Positions 1 to 12,627 of a stretch of DNA of 64,000 nucleotides are shown here, piece by piece. Made by a program: the position numbers and the translations under genes. The DNA comes from Acanthochlamys bracteata. Taxonomy: Eukaryota; Streptophyta; Magnoliopsida; Pandanales; Velloziaceae. The stretch covers positions 2,482,501 through 2,546,500 of the forward strand of contig CM034132.1 in NCBI GenBank assembly GCA_019914995.1. Direction: 5' to 3'. The notes beneath the pieces were generated by a model. That model saw only the letters and a list, made by a program, of their open reading frames with translations. It was not told the origin of the DNA and ran no database searches. How positions within the stretch are numbered: the first letter of the stretch is position 1; each line of letters begins with the position of its first letter.

Positions 1-413
1 ATAGAAACCAAAACTAGCAAATCCGTAAAAGGATGGATTCTTCATGAATTTCATTATTGACCTTCAAAATCTGATTCATCAAGCTAAGAAATCAGAAAAA
101 ATAATCGTCTAGAAGCTAGCTTTTGTATGTATATTCATGTATGTACTTGTGATTGATTATCATCAATCAGTCTTGGGCTCTGTGTATATATGTTGCTCTA
201 TACTCCTTCCAAATTTCTTCACCCACTTGTGAAGATCTTGGCTTATTTTTGGAAAAGAAATTAAAAAAAGTTTCAGAGATTTGGACCTAGAATAAAATGC
301 TTATAAAATAAATTTTTCTAAAATAAAAAATATTTTTATTTTATTGAAAAAATTAGCTCTATTTTTATTGTTAAACTTTCACTGATAGTTTCCATGAGAA
401 AGTTGGATCACAA
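1..413. other. Non-coding flank left of the LTR element
   Basis: No supported coding exon is seen. The stretch at about 290-395 is an AT-rich block similar to other AT-rich blocks in the window (about 28.5, 29.4, 31.7, 43.8 and 44.2 kb), so it is probably a decayed small repeat. The retroelement begins at 414. Confidence 0.5.
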
Positions 414-931
414 TGTCACAGGCCTAAAATTTTACCTTGACTCGTGCGGCACTTAGTCACGATCCTTTATGGGTAAGTCAGTCTTTACCCAAAACTGCTA
501 TCAAAGATAGCTAAAGATTTTGTGGCAAGAAGGGACTTAAGAGAAGAGATAAAAGCTTGCAAGAGAGAACTTGGAAGAGAAAGCTTTATATAGCTATGCT
601 TGTATTACAACTCTTACTTGATGCCCCCAAATGAGGGCTCACCCCCTCTATTTATAGCTTCTCCACCTCCTCAATAGACGGTGGAGATTATTTTGATCGG
701 ACGGTGGAGAATACATGATTTAGAAAGTTCTTACAAAATATCCTTTACAAAAGTCTCCACCGATCTAGAGTATTCTCTACCCTACCCTAGATTTATATCA
801 ACTATCTTATATCTAGAGTATTCTACCATACTCTAGACTTAGCTTATGTACAAAGTAGTTTACCTAGATAAAAAGCATTTTACCAAGATACTTTGGATGG
901 GGAGAAGGGCCAAAATAACTATACCGTGACA
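414..931 (-). repeat. 3' LTR of the chromovirus
   Basis: 518 bp, bounded by TGTCAC and GTGACA. It aligns along its whole length with 5565-6080 at about 89% identity. In element orientation it is the downstream LTR, since the polypurine tract abuts its inner edge. The flanking pentamers 409-413 (CACAA) and 6081-6085 (ACACG) do not match, so no target duplication can be shown. Confidence 0.93.
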
Positions 932-945
932 TTCTCCCCCACCTA
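932..945 (-). other. Polypurine tract of the chromovirus
   Basis: Read on the minus strand this is a purine-rich run with GGTGGGGGAGAA directly next to the inner edge of the 3' LTR, where the plus-strand primer of an LTR retrotransposon lies. Confidence 0.8.
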
Positions 946-3900
946 TTCCGCGATGTCCTCAGCGCGGCGAGATATTTTAGCGGAATTCTTGTATTTTTGG
1001 TTGAAATTGCCATAAGTTGAGTTCATGCTCCCAACTTGCTTCACTATCCGGTTGTCCCTTCCATCTAACCAAATATTTCGTATAGTTTGGATGGAAACCA
1101 CGTCGTGGAATAACTCGATGGGCCAAAATTTCCTCCACATATCGTTCTTGTGAAGTGGCGATGGAGGTGGGAGCTCTTGAGGATTCACTCCTAGTTGCAT
1201 CCTCTTTATCGGCATAGTATGGCTTTAAGAGGCTAATGTGAAATACCGGATGAATTTCTAAATGTGAAGGTAACCTTACCCGATAAGCCATCTTGCCGAT
1301 CCTCTTCTCAATGGGGAAGGGTCCTTCATACCTCCGTATGAGACCTCTATGTAATTTTTGTAGATGATGAAATGTACGGGCTTGATGAGGAAGGAACTTT
1401 ACCATGACCAAGTCTCCTACGTTGAATTCTTGGTGCCTTCGTTTGTGGTCCGCCCATTTCTTCATCTTCTTTGTCGTCTTTGCCAAGTAGGACCGAGCAA
1501 GTTCCGCCTCATCTTGCCAGCCTTTGGCAAACTTGTATGCTAATGGACTCTTCTCCTTGTATCCGGTGGCAATGGTGTGTGGAGTCATTGGTTGTTGTCC
1601 TTGTACCAGCTCAAATTGACTCGTCCCAGTTGACTCACTTTTTTGTAAGTTATACGATAATTGGGCAATATCCAGCAATCTTACCCAATCTCGTTGGTTG
1701 GCACTTACGTAATGCCTCAAATATACCTCCAACAAGGCATTGACGCTTTCGGTTTGGCCATTGTGGGTGGAAGCTAGTGGAGAAGTTGAGCTCGGACCCC
1801 AATATCTTGAATAACTCCGTCCAAAATCTTCCGGTGAATCGGTTGTCGCGATTGCTTATAATGGTTTGTGGAATTCCCCAATATTTTGCCACATGCCGAA
1901 AGAATAGTCGCACCGTATCTTCAGCATTGAACTTGGTTGGTACGGCGATAAATACTTCATATTTGCTGAAGCGATCTACCACGACCATAATATTGCCATA
2001 TCCTTCGGATTTTGGTAATCCCACAATGAAGTCCATAGAGACACTTTCTCATGATCTCTCGGGAATGGGCAAAGGTTCCAATAGACCTGCTGGACGGCGT
2101 TGATCTATCTTGTCTTGTTGGCATACAAGACAAGTCTTCACATAGAGCTCAATATCATCCTTCATCTGTGGCTAATAGTATGCATCTTCTACAAGGGCTA
2201 TCGTTCGATGCATACCTGGGTGTCCTGCCCATTTGGAATCGTGGCATTCCTTGATGATCTCCTTCCTTAAGCCTCCCCATCTTGGAACGTATAAACGTCC
2301 TCCTTTGGTAGTGAGCACGTCGTCGTCTAGCCAAAACTTACGAGTCTTGTCTTAACTTGTAAGTTCTCTTAGTTGCTTGGCCTGTTGGTCGTACTCTATC
2401 CCTTCCTTAATGCGCTCCACCAAAGAAAATAATGGTTCGGTAATGGCAGCTAGTTCGGCTTTTCTACTTAATGCGTCGGCTACCAGGTTGGCCTTTTCAG
2501 GTTTATATTCCATGGTGAAGTCGAACTCTGCCAAAAATTCTTGCCATCTCGCTTGCTTAAGGGATAGCTTCTTTTGGTTGAGGAAGTAGCTGATCGCCAC
2601 GTTATCCGTCTTGACCATAAACTTGGAGCCCAACAAGTAATGTCTCCAAGTCCTCAAACAATGCACCACTGCGGCCATCTCTTTTTCTTGGACCGTGTAG
2701 CGACGCTCGGTGTCGTTGAGCTTTCGGCTCTCATAGGCAATAGGATGACCATCCTGCATCAACACACCACCAATTGCAAAATCAGAAGCATCTGTCTGTA
2801 CCTCATAACTCTTGGTGTGATCCGGGAGGGCCAACACGGGTTCTTCCATCATAGCCTTCTTTAGTGCTTCGAATGCTTCTTGGCACTTGGTATTCCAATC
2901 CCACGTGCGGTTCTTTTTGAGAAGATCGGTTAATGGGGCTGCTATGGAGGAGTAACTCCTGATGAATCGCCTATAATAGTTGACTAAACATAAAAAGGAT
3001 CTCAACTCAGGTACCTTCGTTGGCGGTTCCCAATCCTGGATTGCCTTTACCAATGATATGCCCCAAGAATGCGACTTTCTGTTGAGCAAAAGCACACTGT
3101 TCTTTCTTCACATATAATTCATTCTCCCTTAGGACTTGGAAGACTTGGCGTATATGTTGGACATATTCTTGTAGTGTCTTACTATACACTATAATGTCGT
3201 CCAAATATACTACGACAAACCGATCCAAGAATCTTTAGAAGATTTTGTTCATAAGTGTGCAAAATATGGCCGGGGCATTTGTTAATCCAAAGGGCATGAC
3301 CAAAAATTTGAATGAGCCATACCTGGTGACACATGCTGTTTTAGCCTCATCTCCTTCGACAATCCTTACTTGATAGTAGCCCGATCTCAAGTCTAGCTTT
3401 GAGAACCAACGTGCTTCTCCCAATTGGTCAAATAGGTCCCTATCAATGGGATTGGATACTTGTCCTTGACTGTGATTTTATTGAGCGTCCGATAATTTAC
3501 ACATAATCAGAAAGACCCATCGTGCTTCTTCTGGAATAGCACGGGTGCACCATAAGGAGCCTTTGACGGCTGGATGTATCCCGCATCCAACAATTCCTTT
3601 AGTTGCCGTCTCAACTCTTCTAGTTCCGACGGAGCCATCCGATAAGGTACCGCAGCAGAGGGCTTTGTGCCAGGTTCCAACTCAATGTGGTGATCCAACT
3701 CCCTTTTTTGTGGCAATTTCTTTGACAATTCCGGCGGCATGACATCCTTGAACTCTTCAAGGACCTCCTGAAGTTTCCCTAGCAGCTCGATCGAGTGGGT
3801 CGGCCCTTCCTCCTTAAGTGCGGACAGAAAAGTAGGTTGTTCCTTCTTGACGCCCTTCCAAAGTTGCATGACAGAAATGTTTTTAGTTTGAAAGCTTATT

Positions 3901-5549
3901 TAAAGATACCATGCAAGTATTCCCTTCTTTCAAAATACACATAGTGTTGGCAAAGGGAATAGGTACGGCCTTTACATGATCCATAAACTCCATACAAAAA
4001 ACTATAGGATAATCTTCCATAGGCACAATGGAAAAGTCCACAAGGCCAGACCAGGCAAGCCTTCACTCCATGAGCAACACCCAAAACTGATTTGGGCTCA
4101 GAGTTGATCACATTAAGCCATCCTTGCCCCTTCTCATACCGGATACCGAGCTTTTTAGCCTCTTTCTCCTTGAGGAAGTTGTGGGTAGCCCCCGTGTCCA
4201 CCAAGGCGCAGACCTCGTGTTCACCGATTTTGGTCATCACGTATAGTCGCCCCTTCTCCTCGCGCTTCGGTATCTCGACTTTGGCTTTGACGGCATTGAG
4301 GATTTGCAAAGAGCCCATCCTTTGTTTCCTCGTGTGGTGGTGCCTCACTTGACTCGATCAATGCCGAGAGTTTGCTTCGCTTCGGACATTCTCTTGCCAT
4401 GTGAGGTCCATCACAAAGGAAGCATTTCAAAGTCGGCTTTCCACTACGGTTGCTTTCTTGGCTTTTGCTAGAGCTTGTCTTGGACTTTGTTGGGTCATAT
4501 GTCGCCTCCTTGACGTAGTGGGTGTCTCCCCCACCTTTGCCCTTAAAGTTCTTTTGAGGCTTGTTCTTCTCGGGCTTCTTGAACCCAATTAGGGACTCGC
4601 TTATAGCGATGGCAGAGTTGAGATCTTGGGGTCCCCTTCGTTGGATTTCCATCCTAGCCCATGTTTGTAATCCATTCATGAAGGTGAAAAGGGTCTCCTT
4701 GTCTGGTAAGTCGGGGATCTCCAGGATCAATTCTGAAAATTCTTTGACGTAGTTTCTAATGCTACCCTTTTATGTTAGGCGCCGAAGTTTGGCCCTGGCT
4801 TCATTTTCGACATTCTCCGGGTAGAACTGCCGCTTAAGTTCCCTTTTGAACTCATCCCATATGGCAATGGTGCAAGCGCCCCTTTCAATTTCACCATGCC
4901 TCTGTCTCCACCATACCATAGCTGTGTTTTCGAGATAAATGGTGGCATGGTCGATCTTACGAACATCCCCTGTGATGTTAGCGCTCCTGAAGAGTTGCTC
5001 CAAACTCCACAGGAAATTATCAATTTCCTTTGCGTTCCTTGCGCCCTTGTAAGCTTTGGGTTTAGGAACTTCTACTTTCATGGAAGTTGATGTTGACGGC
5101 ATGGCGGCAACTTCCCCTTGCGTAACCGCCATTTTGCAAAGGGTCCAATCTCCTTTGACGTCCCTCAATTCGGTAGACAATCTTGCGACCTCTTCCCTAA
5201 AGACCGCAACATCTGTCCTAAGAGCATCAATATTACCAAGGAGAGTCTTTCAGAACCTTACCTTGGTTTGAGCAAGTGCCAACCACCGTGTTCAAGGCAC
5301 CTTGTATTTCCCCACGAAACTTTTTTTGCCCCTTTTCGAGCTTCTCAATGCTTTGGCTCATATCCTCGAACTGGTCCATTCTATCGGCAATAGCTAGCTC
5401 CACCTTGGCAAGTCTGGCAGTGACATCCGACATCACATCCCTAAACTTCTTCTTACGTTGCTTGGTGCCCTCGGGAGCTCTCCTCTCCATTTTCCGTCCC
5501 TCGAAGGTAGTAACGTCATTACCACTAGCCATCTTTCAAGCCAAACGTT

Positions 5550-5562
5550 GGCTCTGATACCA
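5550..5562 (-). other. Primer-binding site, initiator tRNA-Met
   Basis: The minus strand reads TGGTATCAGAGCC two bases inside the 5' LTR. This matches the complement of the plant initiator methionine tRNA 3' end, the usual primer of many plant LTR elements. It fixes the element's orientation. Confidence 0.9.
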
Positions 5563-5564
5563 CT

Positions 5565-6080
5565 TGTCACGGGCCTAGAGTTTTATCTTGGCTCGTGCGG
5601 CACTTAGTCACAATCCTTTGTGGCTAAGTCAGCCTTTATCCAAAACTGCTATCAAAGATAGCTAAAGAGTTTGTAGTAAGAAGGGATTTAAGAGAAGAGA
5701 TGAAAGTTTGCAAGAGAGAACTTTGAAGAAAGCTTTATATAGCTATGCTTGTATTACAACTCTTATTTGATGCCCCCAAATGAGGGCTCACCCCCTCTAT
5801 TTCTAGCTTCTCCACCTCTTCAATGGACGATTGAGATTGTTTTGATCGGACGGTGGAGAATACATGATCTAAAAAATTCTTACAAAATATTCTTTATAAT
5901 AGTCTCCACCAATCTAGAGTATTTTTTAGCTTACCCTAGATTTATGCCGACTATCTTATATCCAAAATATTCTACCATACTCTAGACTTAGCTTATGTAT
6001 AAAGTAGTTTACCTAGGTAAAAAGTAATTTAGTAAGGTACTTTGAATAAAAAGAAGGATCAAAATAACAATACCGTGACA
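5565..6080 (-). repeat. 5' LTR of the chromovirus
   Basis: 516 bp, TGTCAC to GTGACA, the partner of 414-931. It lies about 480 bp beyond the stop codon of the next gene, which is on the same strand, so transcripts of that gene could run into this LTR. Confidence 0.93.
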
Positions 6081-6100
6081 ACACGCATAGAGAAGAATAG

Positions 6101-6557
6101 TGATTTTTTTTTTTTTTTTTTTTTTTTTGGGGGGTAGAGAATTATGTTTGTCAATGATAAGTTGCAAATTTACATGCCACATGAACCTTAACAGCAAAAC
6201 AATCAGCAAATCTTCACACAAATCACCAGGTTGATGCATCTAATAATTTCGAACGCAATTAAAGTCGTTTACCAGAAAAATCAATACCACGGCCTAATCT
6301 GTTTTGAGTGTTGCGTATACCGACTACAATGCAGGCAATCAAACTTCATCTGAACAAGATATCATGACAAAATACGTTTCAAGAGCTTCAGTTACAGGCC
6401 AATAACTTCTTTATGTCTACAACGTTTCCAAATCGAAGTAGGCTAACCAAGCACATAAAAATCTACAACCCTTCACAAAGAAGAAAATACGCGGATCATC
6501 ATCTTTCAGGAAGTAGTTTAGGAGAGAAAGCATCCCTCAACCACAGATCATGGACTC
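6101..6557 (-). other. 3' UTR / spacer between UIEF-like gene and LTR element
   Basis: Starts with a long T run followed by a G run (about 6103-6134) just outside the LTR. The remainder is the likely 3' UTR of the minus-strand gene whose stop is at 6558-6560. No other coding signal is seen. Confidence 0.5.
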
Positions 6558-9408
6558 CTAGCAAGAGCTAAATTCATCTGGTGAAAGTGGAGAACCAACC
6601 ACCTGCACCGCACCTATTCCCTGCTGCTGCTGCCTTTGGTAGCCATGCCTTTGGCCATTTTGAAGAGCAACATTAAATGCCAACTGCTGCTGTGACGTGA
6701 CCTTCCTCTGCTCCTTTATATTGGCAAAGCGAGCATCCAATGTTTTGGGTCTTTGTTTAGCTGCTCCATTGACCTACATAAAAGAATCTTCAGAATAAGA
6801 TACCATCCCAAAGTCCAAAAGACGGAAAATGGTGACTGAAAGCATTGAAGAAAAAAAAACCAAACAAACCAACCAACAAATATGTTTGAGATATATATGA
6901 AACAAACATCATACTCAGTGTGAAAGTCTTTCAAAAGCCAATATCAAAACAATTTCAAATGAACTTACTCTGGGAATTCAATGGTTTATAAAAAAATCAT
7001 CTAGATTATAAAAAAAATTTTCTAGATTGGCTTAACTTATGAGACTAACACATTATGAAAACAATGCAGCATTGATCACCACACCTAAGGACCCTAAACA
7101 AACATATATCTAGTGGCATCTTCCAATTATTTAATAGACCTCAAGCTTCAGCAATGAAATTTGAATCCTGCAATACTTCAATAATATAAGTAATCTCCGC
7201 TCCATTTCATGCTATGAACATGAAGGACTCACCTTTCCATTGAAACTGCCTTCACTTGAACTCTTCTGACGTTGATCAGTAGATATCCTATAAGTATTTT
7301 CAACAGTCAGCAAGGCCAAAAGAAGAACCAGACAAATCTGGTTGTGCCGAAAGTTAAGACATGATATTCCTATTCCATTCAATGATGAAGTACTTTTAAG
7401 TTCAGTGGACACTTACCATAACCAACACATAATTCAGAGAAAGAAAGTATTTACACAAACCAGTAAACGAGGCTTCATGAAAAATATATATTGCGCTGCC
7501 CATGCGACATCACAAAACTATTATAAGGGAACCATCAGGAACCTTATGCCACAAACACACCAGTGATGTTCTATGTCCAGCCAAGAAACAACTGCCTTTA
7601 GTTAAATTGAGTGTACTGTATCTTTTCGGAAATGAACTCCAATAGATGGCAGCAAGTTTCTGTCTCTACGCACTCTTTTGAGTATCAGGAAATCAATATT
7701 TGTAAGGAACTTTACACTAGAAGATCACCAAAACTGTCTCAGGCAGCAATATTCTACAAGGTCTAACAAGCCAACTGCTGCTTATGAATATTGAACATCC
7801 TTCTCGACTATGTAAAGCTTACAATCTCTTGAAATTCCATGCAGCTTCTACTCCACTGATCAGTTGTGAATTAAGTGCATTTTGTCTACACAATCCTTTA
7901 ACAAAATGTTCTAAAAGCAAAATCGCTTTTGATGAAATCAAGTATAAAGCGCAAAAGAAGACTCGGGTTCAATAGCACAGCACAAGCAGGAGTTTGTTAC
8001 TATAAAAGGACCAGTGCTCAGATGAAGTACACAAGACCATAATCCAGTAAACCAAACTGTGTGAACTATGCAATAATGTGATCTGGCAATAAACTCCAAA
8101 TGGGCCAGCAAAGCAATGTGTGACATTAAGATCTCCTTGATAGAGTGGCAGAGCTTTTGGCAATACGGAGTTACCACAAAACAACGACTGGTAACCACAA
8201 ATTCAGCAGGAGTAAGCATATGGTTAGAAACTGACTGAAGAAAACAGTATCATAGAGTTATCTACAACATTTCATGGATCCCCACAATTAAAATCACACT
8301 GAATCCAATACTTTCCATCCCGTCAACCTCTAACTAGTGTTCTTATCCTCCATGAGCACTGATCTAGTAGCCCCAAAGCTGGATTTTATGGTTCTAGAAG
8401 AGCAGCCACTAACTTAACCTTTGCAATAAACCAAACATAGAAGCCTTGACAGCAAAAAACAGGGGTAATTTCCAGCATGAAGTTTTGTCATGGTGAAAAA
8501 TGGCGAAAAGGCGAGCATTTGACTTCCTTCTCCCTTCGATAACACAGAACATGCATGTACTGCAAGTGATAAGGGAATTTGCAAGGCCTCCCACAACTTA
8601 TAACTTCCAAATCAAAACATGAGTTCTTTCTAGTTGATGTACTATTACATAACAACCATACTTAACACAGCCAGAAGCATTCATGTTGAATATTCCATGG
8701 ATGACAGGAGTAAACCATGAATTACCTGCAGACAAGATTGCAATCAAACTTTTGAGAACCAATAAATTGTCACCAATTAACCTAGAGCAGGAACCTGATT
8801 GTTAGGTACCTTGGAATCTTCTTCTTAAACAATCTGTTTCTTATGGGGAATGTTGCAGCTTTCCTCGCAACTTCTGTTGCCATCAAAAATTGATTTCCTC
8901 TAAAACTAGATCTTCGTTGTGCAAGCACACCCTGTAAAGGCAATCATATCAAAACTCCTGCTCCTATTAACTTAACCAGACAGCAGGTTTTTCAACCAAT
9001 GGTGTCGATCCACTAGTACCTGTCTAATGGATGATCTTGAATCCATAAACTGCTTCACTTTGGAGCTACCCTGGGGACCACGGCCATTAAGGAACCCTCG
9101 GCTTTTGTTCTAGATCAGAAGTACAAGATTGATATTCAACCGCAAACAAAGGTAACGATCTCTAGGTAAAGTGTGACTGAACAAAAGGCTTACCGAAGCC
9201 CTTGCAGGCTTTCGTCCTTTGAATGCATTCTTCTTGGACATCTTAATAATATCATCTGTAAGCATTGTGAAACGGGAGATCTAAGTAAACCACAACTACA
9301 TTCCAGATGCATATTCACCAGATTGGGTTAAAAGAGATGATTACCTAAAGTCATATCCATTTTCTTCTCAGCTTGAGCAATTGCTTCAGTCAGTGCCATA
9401 GTAGCCAT
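6558..9408 (-). CDS. UAP56-binding-motif protein, UIEF1/UIEF2-like mRNA export factor
   Basis: Six coding exons, 202 residues: 9345-9408, 9194-9255, 9020-9109, 8810-8931, 7233-7287 and 6558-6773. All have GT-AG borders and join in phase. Residues 17-31 read MDMTLDDIIKMSKKN, split by intron 1. This fits the UAP56-binding motif (consensus LDMSLDDIIK) used by export adaptors to contact the DEAD-box helicase UAP56. The rest is basic, with RG and K/R clusters, and ends in a Q-rich tail (QRQQQQG). I recall the same layout for Arabidopsis UIEF1/UIEF2, nuclear mRNA-export adaptors, so orthology is an inference. The start ATG follows a good acceptor (TTCCAG), so a 5' UTR intron is likely, with the first exon near 10.3-10.4 kb. 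Intron 4 is unusually long (1,522 bp). Alternative: another small UBM protein such as a MOS11- or ALY-related factor, less likely without an RRM or SAP domain. Confidence 0.82.
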
Positions 9409-9409
9409 C

Positions 9410-10440
9410 TGGAACATTATCAGTAGAAGACAAGATTACTAGTTACTAATAGGCAAACGGTTAGGTTGATCACCAGCAAGCACACTATACACAACAACTA
9501 AGTGTTATGTCACTAGGTGGTAATCAGCAGCAAGCAAACCGAATTTGCAAAAAACTAGTCACAAAATTCAATTCATTGAACATGTAAGAACAAATCCCAT
9601 AGCACTCTAGCACTAGTTAATACAGCACAACAGGAAATGGTGAAAACTCAAAGACAGCAATAAGGTTTAACATGCTTAACATAGGTCAAGAACAACAGGA
9701 ACTACAAGCACACCACTATGAGATACTAATACTGGACGTTCAGAGTAAGCAAATTGCTCCAGATGCCAACAGAAACGGCTCTAGAATTATGCTCTCGTAG
9801 ACAATGGAAAAGCAGTCATATTTCTGTTTTCACAATATCTATACAAAGCAGAAAAACTCTGTAGCGCCTTTACTAAAGTGTAACAGTTAAGAAACTTAAA
9901 TATCCAACTTACCTTTCAGTTCAGTTCCTGTAAATTGCTTTCTGCATTAATTTCCATGCACAAATTCCTTTCCAAACTTTCCTTGCAGTTCCCATCTAAA
10001 CATTACCTCCATAAATGTAACTTAATAAAGGTGATCATACTACAAATACCAATTATGTCGTTCCGAAAAAAGTTGCAGATGCCTAATTGCCTCTATTCCA
10101 TATAGAATTTCTATACAAGGGAAGGTAGCTACACCATTGACCTACAAATACTAAATTGGACCTAGACTTATCGACAAACCACAACGAAAAACCAGGGTTT
10201 AAGAGAATTGTACGATAATAATATCAGCACGACGAATTGCCAAACAAGTATACTTACTATGTACAGGAGGGGAAAAAAGGAAAAACTATTACCAAAATCG
10301 ACAGAAAAATCACACCTTCGTCGATCGACTGGTGAATAAAGATTCTCTTGCTCGAGATAACTCCAATTGGAAAATTTGAATAGAATTCAAAGCTTAGGTT
10401 GCTCAAACAAAGCTCTTCGAAATTGATCTCTGAAAGATTA
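9410..10440 (-). other. 5' UTR and leader intron of the UIEF-like gene
   Basis: An acceptor (CCAG) touches the ATG at 9408, and no in-frame coding extends further. The region is probably a leader intron plus a 5' UTR exon around 10.3-10.43 kb. The exact donor was not fixed. Confidence 0.45.
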
Positions 10441-10553
10441 ATTGCAAATTAGGGTTTTCTTTATTTGTTTTTCTGCTACCCAAGAGGAACGATTGATACG
10501 CGGTTTTCCTGAAGCGGAAGGTACTTTACATGAGAGAACTAGGCGGCCGCAAT

Positions 10554-10606
10554 TGGGCTGGACTGAGATGGGCCGCAACGGCCTTGCATTCATATACACA
10601 TGGGCT
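10554..10606. promoter_or_regulatory. Cluster of three site II (TGGGCY) elements
   Basis: TGGGCT at 10554-10559, TGGGCC at 10569-10574 and TGGGCT at 10601-10606 lie just upstream of the inferred leader of the UIEF-like gene. Site II motifs bound by TCP factors are typical of plant housekeeping and growth-linked promoters. Assignment to this gene is by position. Confidence 0.5.
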
Positions 10607-10754
10607 TATTCGGGAGTGGTATTATCAGAATTTGGAATTTACTTGCTCCAAACACAAATTTCTTTTTTATTTTTTTATAATTAATATTCATGGCGCCCTT
10701 TGCTTTGCGCCTATCCACCCACCGCAAATGTGTTACTTTCAACGAGAATATTAA

Positions 10755-10998
10755 GGGCTTATTTGAAATACAGAGGCTTCATTTCCTTTCTTTAGATCTG
10801 AGTTCGATTATTTTACATATTTTAATTATCAATTCGAACTCTATTTTTATTTCTATATCAAATTTTAATTCTGTTAAAAATAAATTTTTAATTTTACTTC
10901 ACTTGTTCAAATATTATTTAAATTTTACATCTACCGAATTTTATTTCACAAAATTTAATTTTTGCCAAACTTTATTATGTGCATTTAAACACTGTCTT
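10755..10998 (+). mobile_element. Tourist-like MITE, copy 1
   Basis: 244 bp. Left end GGGCTTATTTGAAATACAG. The right end in reverse complement is AAGACAGTGTTTAAATGCAC. Flanked by TAA (10752-10754) and TAG (10999-11001). Size, ends and interior match copies at 26509-26754 and 33134-33379. The 3 bp TAA-type duplication points to PIF/Harbinger (Tourist) mobilisation. No transposase is present. Confidence 0.7.
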
Positions 10999-12606
10999 TA
11001 GAAAAGATACCTTCTATGTTCTTCAATCCGCTCGTCAAATCTTGATTTTCAAATCTTTTCCAAAAGTCCCAACACCCAAAAGAAAAAAAGAAAACAATAT
11101 GAAGTACACAAAAAGAAGTACTGCTATTGTAACTGGAGCAATTCTTTTAGGACGGTAGTTTATTTGTTTGCAAATGAATTTAAAAAAATTAAATAAAAAG
11201 TGTACTTGTAAAAATAAATTTATAAAAATAAATATAAAAAATATTCGAAAATAATTTTTTTAGTAGGAGAAAATCAATCTCAGACCACTTCCGTGAATTA
11301 ATAAATGATAGAGCGTATTTCAATTCTTTTTGAATTCTTCAGTCAAAATTTTATTTTTAGATTCACTTAAATACAAGCAAACACCAAAAATCATTTTCAA
11401 ACTTACTTTCATATACACTTAAATATAAAATTGAACTCCCTTCTTAAAAAACTTGCTTCTTAAGAACTCCAAAACATATGTATAATTCTTTTAAAATATT
11501 TGAAAATGCTTATTAAAAAAAATTTTAAAACTAAAAATATTTTAAAAATTTTGAAAAATAAAATTTTATTTTTTTAACATAAAAATAACTAATAATAAAA
11601 TTTTACGAAGTAAAATTTTTTTATACTTTCTAAATTTTAAATATTCTAAAAATTTTATTAAAAAATATATAATAAAAAATTAGAGTAAAAATAAAATGAT
11701 AAATTCTCTCAAACATCCACTCTATTTAGTTCACAGTCTGATTTGACAAGTAGGAGTGCTTTAGTCCATAGTTGTTTGAGTTAAATTTGTAGGTGCATAT
11801 GTTGTTTGCTGGTTTAAGGTATTCTAAATATAATATACTGAAGCAGCTCATCAGCTAGCTACCCAGATTATTACATAGGTATTGTAAATACAAGTTATAC
11901 AAAACAATACAACTCACAAGCTACATAAATATGTTGCTTTTGCAAACCATATTCCATTTGGAATGCAATCTACTTGAATTAAAATAATGCTATAAACCTC
12001 ATGGATGAGACCCTCTGGCAACAACCAATCAAACGAACATGAAGCAATGAGAATATAAAAAGTTAGTTTATTAAAAATGTTTTAAGTGTTCAATGGTTAG
12101 GTGACTCAAAATTTTCTGCACTGCTTGTTTTATTAAACCTTGGATCAACCAAAACACCACAGCATCGAGATTAGTCTACCCACACTAAAGAATAAAGTTT
12201 TGATAAGAACTCAATTCCAATCACATATGCTAGGTCAAAAATTGTTAATCTTGCTCAACGCTGTATCCTCCACTCCTACAATACTCCACCTATCGATCTG
12301 CACAACAGTTAAAACAATTAACATAAATAGCTCCATGACTTGAGAATAATTCATTTGTTTAGATATTAGTTACAGAATTCATATTTATAAATTCCAATAA
12401 TTGATTAAAGTTAGAAAACGAAATAACTTTACATATTTCTTGTTAATTAAGATGTATAATTAACAAATTTGATTCTTTTGATACTTCTTTTTAAATAGGA
12501 AGTATAATCAGAATTGAAAAAAAATCAAATAAATAAAGAATTAATGCATCTGTAGGTGCATTTTACGAAATTCAAAAATTCAATTTCAATCTCCTCACAT
12601 ACTTAA

Positions 12607-12627
12607 TAATAATAATAATAATAATAA
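12607..12627. repeat. (TAA)n microsatellite
   Basis: About seven consecutive AAT/TAA units in AT-rich spacer. Confidence 0.8.

Larger units (their letters stand above)
414..6080 (-). mobile_element. Ty3/gypsy chromovirus LTR retrotransposon, broken
   Basis: A full-length but degenerate LTR retrotransposon of the Ty3/gypsy chromovirus type, on the minus strand. Both LTRs, the tRNA primer site and the polypurine tract are present. Parts from 5' to 3' (right to left): gag with a CCHC zinc knuckle (about 5.5-4.2 kb), aspartic protease (about 4.3-3.9 kb), reverse transcriptase (about 3.8-3.0 kb), RNase H (about 2.9-2.4 kb), integrase (about 2.1-1.3 kb) and a C-terminal chromodomain (about 1.15-0.98 kb). 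The order RT-RNaseH-integrase with a terminal chromodomain defines the chromovirus branch. The finer lineage (Galadriel, Tekay or other) is not assigned. The coding region is broken in roughly eight or more places, so it is a fossil. By hand count the LTRs differ at about 11% of positions, mostly transitions. That suggests insertion several million years ago (about 4-8 My at common plant rates). Confidence 0.95.

Noticed and set aside
943-5560. Many open frames on the plus strand across the LTR element
   Set aside because: They are antisense to the minus-strand retroelement and show no family resemblance of their own.
6103-6128. T-run as the tail of a retroposed transcript or SINE
   Set aside because: No SINE promoter boxes or target duplication could be seen around it.
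7288-8809. A separate gene inside the long intron of the UIEF-like gene
   Set aside because: Only short frames on both strands, with no domains or splice partners.
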